DNA of 64,000 bases from positions 1,761,001-1,825,000 of the forward strand of contig WARS01000009.1 in assembly GCA_008933995.1 (NCBI GenBank), read 5' to 3'. The notes below the pieces were generated by a model. That model saw nothing but the letters and a program-made list of their open reading frames with translations. It made no database searches and was not told the origin of the DNA. Both the position numbers and the translations under genes were made by a program. The stretch comes from Datnioides undecimradiatus (Eukaryota > Chordata > Actinopteri > Lobotiformes > Datnioididae). Of this stretch, positions 58,301-64,000 are shown one piece after another (positions within the stretch are counted from its first letter, which is position 1; each line of letters begins with the position of its first letter).

Positions 58301-61300
58301 CACGATGGTTGCAAACCGTGGGGGCCCTTGATAAATGACCCACCTCCCCCCTTTCCCTTGTCCGGATCCCTGATTTTAAATCCGGATATGTCACCTTTGT
58401 TCTCAAATAAAAATCCTCAGTTCCCGTCGGAATATTATAGATATACCAAAGGAAATGAAAATAGTCTGCCACGACGAGATTGTCTCCGAAAACTCGCCAC
58501 TCAGAGCGTTTGGCACATTATAATAAAGCGCGTATACTGACATGTCACAGAGAGACGCGGTAATATAGCTACTGTACTGCTGGTCACTCAGAGCTGGTCA
58601 TCTTAACCATTTGTCTCATAAAATAGTTAGCTATCATATTGAATGTATAACCGTAAAAACAACAAAGTTGAGTCTCCATAAAGTCCGGATGCATGCCGGA
58701 TGAAACAGGAAGATTAAAGGGATTTTCTGGTTAATCTTGTTAACTTTTTACCACCGCATCTATGAGAGACTCAGGTAATCCATTGCAGCTGTATGCAGTC
58801 CCTTATCGCCTTTGAGAAGCACACTAGTCTGCGGATTTAGCTTTTTAACACCTATTGATCTCCCAAAGTGCGCGGAGGTTAGATGATTAGTCACTTTTGT
58901 TTTCGTTGAGCGCTGCCAGATTCGTGTCCCTGCCCCTGAACAGTTGCCAGCATTGTTTTTTAGGTTCATGCCTGGGCGAAAAATCAACACGTTTTCATTT
59001 AAAACTGTGGTCGTGTAGCGCCCCCATCTGGTAATCCTTATATTTTACATGTTTAGAGTAAATTACTCCTTTTTAAAAATCCCTCCCTCGGTTTCCCCCA
59101 GTGGAAATAGTATATTTTTATTTTTTAAAGTACAAATTATGTTTTTAAAAGTCTTAAAACACTTTGATGACATAATAGTTATAGTTAGTAGCCCATAGAC
59201 TTTCAGAAGCTGTGCCATTATAATATATGTTATTTAGACTTGTCACCACTGTTACCACAACATTGTTGATTAGGGATTAAGCTCAGAGATGATAAGGGAG
59301 ATCAGGGAGTGGCTTCACAAACAAAGGGGCAAACTTAGATTTCTGGGGTATCATTTTATGTTTTTAAATAATATTTACACTCCACTGGAGCCTCTAACAT
59401 GTAAACCTGCCTGCCAGTGTTTTTTAATTGAAGTCAACAGTCTTTGCATCTCACATTCGGACAATACCTGGCCCGGTCTGTGGCTCTGGTTGCGATCTGC
59501 ACATTGGAGTCGGTCACGACTCCTCCATGAGACATTCATTGTTAAAAACGCGACCTTGCAACGCAGCAGCCGCAGGCATGATTTGTGAGTTAATTGTGAA
59601 ACAGTAACATCAGAAACCGTTCATTGCAATGACAGCCAGACAATTCCATGACCAAGATGGACATATTAGTGTCGTTTGAGAAATTATGACATCACCGTAA
59701 ACGGCCATTTAGGATTTAGACTGCCACCGTGTGGTTTAAGTGTGACATTTCAGATTAAAGTCAGTCTCAACAGCTTTTGACAATTTAAAGGAAACTCCTT
59801 TTTGTGTTGTCATCGGTTCTCAGAAGTGTTTTAATCTGCCTATACACCATCAGTTGTGTTAGTGTATACCAGTAATATAACCAGTATTTCCAATAACTCT
59901 GCTGCCGAACTGTCAGTTTATCACTCGGACAGTTTATAAAATGAGCCATTAAAGCATTAAGAGAAGGCACATCAGTTTACTGCATTTCCAAACATCCACA
60001 CAGTCCTTGTTGGGTAGATCAACCTGTTTCTGACTTCTATTTGACTTTATCATTCAGTACATGAACTAAAAGGTGTTATTAAGTTAGAAAAGAGCATTTC
60101 CTCAAGTTGCATTTGCTGTTCGGCTGCAGCCTTTGTTACCGTAAAAAGTAGCACAGCTAAGTGGGCATAGTGTTTTCTAGTATGTCTGGTTTTTGTCAGT
60201 GTGTGTGTTGTTTTTGTATCCTCACGCTGTCCTAATATTTGCTTTATGTTCCGCATGTACTTCATGCAACAGAAATTTCCCCTCAGGGTAACGAAGGGTC
60301 ATTTATCCAGAGCTCCCCCGTGTATATAAACAGTTAATGAGTCCACACACATAAAGTCAGCCTCCCATTCATCATCAGCGGAGGGAACGCCGCAGATTCA
60401 GTTTCATTTTTCTGTTTCCCAGCTCTGGGAGACAGATATTCATAAAACCCCATTTTCATGGCAATATCACATCACTCAGTCGTCTCAGGATCCACCTATC
60501 AAAGTAGCCAAATGAACAATAATGACAAATACTGCGTGATCATGCACGCAATCCACCAATAATGTTGGTCCAAATGCAATTTGTACATGCCCTGTTTGAT
60601 GTTTTAGTCACCCAGAGACATATAGCACCATAGCAGTAGGTCTACAACAGAAGAATCCTGGGTTTTTAAATAAGGGAGCAGGAGTTGGTTTGCATTAAGT
60701 TTTCAGCAGGGCCAGTTTTTCATTCATATATTTAGGTGTTTTAAAACACATCTGGTGGCATCTTTTTAAACGTGTGGAAAACAAATGCGCATCTACTTCT
60801 TCATTTCACACGGCCTCTTCTAACCACAAGTACCTCAGACGGGCTAACATATTAGAGGAAGTAAATGCAAGCTGATTAACTCTCACAGCAACAAAAAGTA
60901 TAACTGAAAATGCAGAAGTGTTGTCACCAACTGCTTATTTTCTGACCCGCATTATATATGCTCCGCTTACATACACAAATAAACACAACGCATGTATGAT
61001 CAAGTGACCGACATGAGACTCTCAAAACAGTCCCAATGGCCACAGCTGCAGGCATCAAGTATCTATACGTGTGTAACGTTAAGAACATCTCACACCAGTA
61101 CAAATGCTGTACACGGCCCAGTCAGGATCAGGATCAGGATCAGGATCATCAATTATAGATGAGACACAATCTTTACTTTAAATGGAACATTTTTCACAAG
61201 ATGTTCGATTAAAGCACATGATATTTAACATTTTCCTTGACTGATTTGCAATATTCAGTCCCATTATGAAGAAGTGAAACGCATCTAAGGAGGTTTTAAC

Positions 61301-61580
61301 AGAACTTTAGTGTGTTTGGACATGAAAGATAATACTCATTTTAAATAATACATATTTATAATGTAATATATTAACTCCAGCATGTCACAAACTAAACCTA
61401 TTAATGTCTGTTGATTCATTTTCCTGTTAAAACTGGCACATAGGAGCATATTTTGCGTTTTGGCGCAATCTGCACAGGTGTGGCGCAGTAGACCGTGGTG
61501 AATTATGGGATCCACTTGGCTCTGAAGACTGCCTCGAAGCGGCATTAGACAGAAGTGCGCATCAATCGTTGTCGCATTTA
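58301..61580. other. Upstream flank of spred2, no gene recognised
   Basis: No coding exon is recognised. A CTCF-like site on the - strand is at 59016-59032. A short hexamer repeat (TCAGGA, four units) lies at about 61124-61147. The rest is AT-rich unique-looking sequence in which conserved non-coding elements could lie, but they cannot be identified from one sequence. Confidence 0.45.
59016..59032 (-). promoter_or_regulatory. CTCF-like motif, - strand
   Basis: The reverse complement of this segment reads ACCAGATGGGGGCGCTA. It resembles the CTCF core with mismatches at two central positions. It lies about 1.4 kb upstream of the spred2 first coding exon. Confidence 0.3.
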
Positions 61581-61589
61581 AGGGTTCAA

Positions 61590-61735
61590 GGCCGCACGTT
61601 TCGGTAAGTGGACGGACCCATTGTGCGCACGCGCTCTGACGCATGCGCATGGTGAAATAAGAAAGGCGATGGGCCATGGTTGCGTCAACAGCGCCGAGAC
61701 GCAAAAACGCGACAGGTCGGAAATAACAAAAAGTG
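61590..61735. promoter_or_regulatory. CpG-rich promoter-like patch with two NRF1-type sites
   Basis: TGCGCACGCGC at 61624-61634 and GCATGCGCAT at 61641-61650 fit the palindromic NRF1 motif. CpG density is locally high. A GTGAGT donor at 61733 follows, and a possible exon begins about 210 bp later. This suggests a promoter for an unidentified transcript, most simply on the + strand. Confidence 0.35.
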
Positions 61736-61942
61736 AGTCAGCAGGTTTTAAATGTTTGTGTGTGTCAGGTGGCTTTGACGGTCATCAGGCATCATCACAG
61801 CCAGCACTTTAAAATATTAATAATAACATAGGCCTCGTTAAATTTGAGCCAATGGGTTTTGACTTACTTACCTGTGTTAGTGAGGTGTGCGTCTTTCGGT
61901 TGCGTCAGTGCGTTCACGATCAACATGTGTGCTCCGTTGCAG

Positions 61943-62005
61943 GTTGGAGAGTTGTGAGCTTGTCTTGCTTCAACTTAAGTCAAACAGCCGCACAACCTGC
62001 ACCAG
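61943..62005 (+). other. Candidate non-coding exon
   Basis: The 63-nt segment is bounded by TTGCAG and GTAAGA, a good acceptor/donor pair just downstream of the NRF1-type patch. The pyrimidine tract is weak and no protein similarity is seen, so it may be chance. Confidence 0.2.
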
Positions 62006-63590
62006 GTAAGACGGTTTGACAACATTCACTGTTTCCACCTCTCTGCTGTGAGCGTTTGCTGCCCCGCTCTGGTTTGAATCAGTGCAAGTTAAATATCTTT
62101 GAAGCTTTTGACCTTTTTATTTTGGACAAAACCAGCAAATTGAAGGCAGGTTTTCCTTAAAGGCTGGAAGATAAAGCAATGGGTGTCAGCTGATGCGGAA
62201 ATGAGAGAAATGATTGGTGCAACCTTAAAAAGTTACTGTATATTTATCTTAAAATTGACTGAAAATGGAAAAAAAGTGCGTTCCCAACTATGAACCGTTG
62301 CATCCAGGTTTGGTGTTGTGCTGTTTTGCAGGTGACCTTTGTGGAAACTGGACTGTTATATTCTCTCTGTAGTTAAGTTGCTTCAAAGTTAAAGGTCCAC
62401 ATGATGTACTGATTATTTTTTAATTACTGTTGCAGTGCAGCGATTACTTCAAACCATTTACACATCTGATTTCTTGAAGATGTTATTTGGTCCTTAGTCC
62501 TGATTATAACAAAGACCAAATGTAGGGAACCTAAGGGAGGAGTCGCTCTGCACTAACTGCAGTGGCCCCGGGCCTTTTTCAGAGCGGAGTCGAAAAACCC
62601 ATGTATTAATTAAAATCCTACCAATGGATATGTTCTATTCAAGTGTCCCAGCAAGCCGTGACAGTGTTTATTGCGAACAAGCATACATAATGTAATTGTG
62701 CCATCGCTAATTTGAGAATTCACACCTGTTAAATGGTTCGTTACTTGTCACTTTACCTGTCACCTCTGCGGGAGCTGAGACATCGCGGCGCGTCTCTCCG
62801 TCTTTCACACACACACACACACACACACTTGGTCGTACTCGCGTTCTTCCTCTTTCCCTCCTCAGTGCAGTGCTGCTGCTGTGTGTTTGGAAGGTGCGGC
62901 CTTTGAAACTTTATTGAAACGGGAGTGTGAAGTATTAACGTGTACTCCGTGTTGGTGTGTGCAACATGCAGCGTGCGACAGACTTCCCTGTCACAGCGAT
63001 GCATTTGAAGAAACAAATTCAGGGGGGGAAGACATGGGTAGCTTTTGAAGAAGAACTGGCAGGAGATCAGCGTTTTGTTTCTGCTGCACTGACTGAACGA
63101 GTCATCTTATTTCAGGGGCTGATAAAAGTCTTTTCCCTCTTGGAAGTCATTAAAACAACGTTTGTTGCCATTTTCTGGAGATTTTACTGCTGCGCTCTGA
63201 CCCCTCTCATTCAGAGCCTGTTGCATTTTAAACTGCCTCCCCGCGGCGTCGTCGTGTTGAGGGCTTTAACTTAAACATCTGTAACTGCCAACGTCGCTGG
63301 CGACCGGTTGCATCGGTTATCGACTTTGGCTCGCCGTCCTCAAGCTAACGAACCAGCAGCAGAGTTTCTGGTTCAGAGTTTGCTCGGCCCAGCTCGTGGC
63401 AGCTGCAGTCACAACAGTAAATACACAGAGGTTTTTAAGGGGGTCAATTTGTCTCTAATTCAAACCACACCACGCTCAGCTCCACCCTCGCGCAGACCCC
63501 TCCTGTGTATCGCAAAACATTCATCAGCCCTGACTCTCTGACCTCTCTGCATCCCCTGGCTCCCCCACTGCCACCGCCACCTCGTCGCCT
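62006..63590. other. Right-hand region, no gene recognised
   Basis: An AC microsatellite lies at 62806-62828. An open frame of 105 codons at 62957-63274 (+) has no recognisable motif and no supporting splice context, and is not called. Confidence 0.4.
62806..62828. repeat. (AC)n microsatellite
   Basis: About eleven AC repeats. Confidence 0.85.
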
Positions 63591-63690
63591 CCCCCCCGGC
63601 CAATCAGAATCAAACCAGACAGCGTCACTCTGTCTGTAACTTTTGTACATGTACATAAAAGCCTCCCTTTCCCTTCAAGAGTGCGTGCAC
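63591..63690 (+). promoter_or_regulatory. CCAAT/TATA-like promoter candidate
   Basis: GGCCAATCAG (about 63598-63607) is an optimal CCAAT box. It is followed about 55 bp later by a TATA-like ACATAAAAGCC (about 63653-63663). The spacing suits a + strand start near 63690. No coding exon is visible before the window ends. Confidence 0.25.
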
Positions 63691-63882
63691 CCCCAAAGCC
63701 CCTCTTCCTCCCCGTAGCCCCCACTATCACAACACTCCACATCCAGGTGATAAATGAGGTTTGCCCTAGTGTGCTGTATCAGGTCAAAGGTCGACCTAAC
63801 AGTTCTTGTGGGGTTTTGAGGGCAAATTGGAGTCACTGGGACGCTGGATATCGGTCTGGTCAAACTGCTGCCCTGCTTTGTT

Positions 63883-63895
63883 CCAGCAGAGGGCG
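63883..63895 (+). promoter_or_regulatory. CTCF-like motif
   Basis: CCAGCAGAGGGCG fits the CTCF core consensus at every position checked by eye. It lies near the right edge of the window. Confidence 0.35.
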
Positions 63896-64000
63896 ACAGA
63901 GACTCACATGGCCGCTCTTTCCATCTCGCCGATGGTCTAAATGATAGTTTGTGGGATATCTTTGTACGTCTACATAAAAAAAGTGTGTTTGAAATTGCAG

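Noticed and set aside
62957..63274. 105-codon plus-strand open frame in the right flank
   Set aside because: It contains a hydrophobic stretch, but no family resemblance, promoter context or splice structure supports a gene.
1..64000. tRNA, rRNA and small structured RNA genes
   Set aside because: I looked for tRNA B-box patterns (GGTTCGANTCC) and found none intact. Covariance-model searches (tRNAscan, Rfam) would be needed to exclude miRNA or snoRNA genes.

Overview
The window is vertebrate nuclear DNA, most likely from a teleost and probably a percomorph. The evidence is spliced genes with canonical GT-AG introns, abundant CA/GT microsatellites, interspersed repeats typical of teleosts, and a gene order that matches human 2p14. 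Every product call below rests on reading conserved protein segments and splice sites by eye. No database search was run.

Layout. (1) About 0.66-6.6 kb is a tandem cluster of C2H2 zinc-finger genes on the + strand. Copy 1 joins an N-terminal THAP domain to eight fingers. Copy 2 joins a helical/coiled-coil N-terminal exon to five fingers. Copy 3 is a decayed last exon. The linker and finger exons are clear paralogs, but the first exons are unrelated. (2) About 6.9-15.1 kb is aftiphilin (aftph, +), a clathrin/AP-1 trafficking adaptor. (3) About 15.9-29.2 kb is actr2 (+), which encodes the ARP2 subunit of the Arp2/3 complex. All nine constitutive coding exons (394 aa) and a 15-nt cassette microexon can be placed. 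(4) About 33-58.3 kb is a spred2 ohnolog on the - strand. All six coding exons (466 aa) can be placed, including a 26-nt first coding exon 13.7 kb upstream of the second. (5) From 58.3 to 64 kb lies flanking DNA without a recognised gene, with CpG-rich, promoter-like patches near 61.6 and 63.6 kb.

The order and orientation aftph(+), actr2(+), spred2(-) agree with human chromosome 2p14. However, the human genes between AFTPH and ACTR2 (SERTAD2, SLC1A4, CEP68, RAB1A) are absent here, as expected for one of two copies left by the teleost genome duplication. actr2 and spred2 are convergent. The three genes share no pathway; their linkage is conserved synteny. The most unusual local biology is the zinc-finger cluster: a THAP/C2H2 fusion beside a paralog with a different N-terminal module, a shared non-canonical finger, and splice phases that would allow exon mixing. 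Other points of interest are a divergent cysteine-rich SPR domain in spred2 and complementary CA and UG tracts in the actr2 3' UTR.
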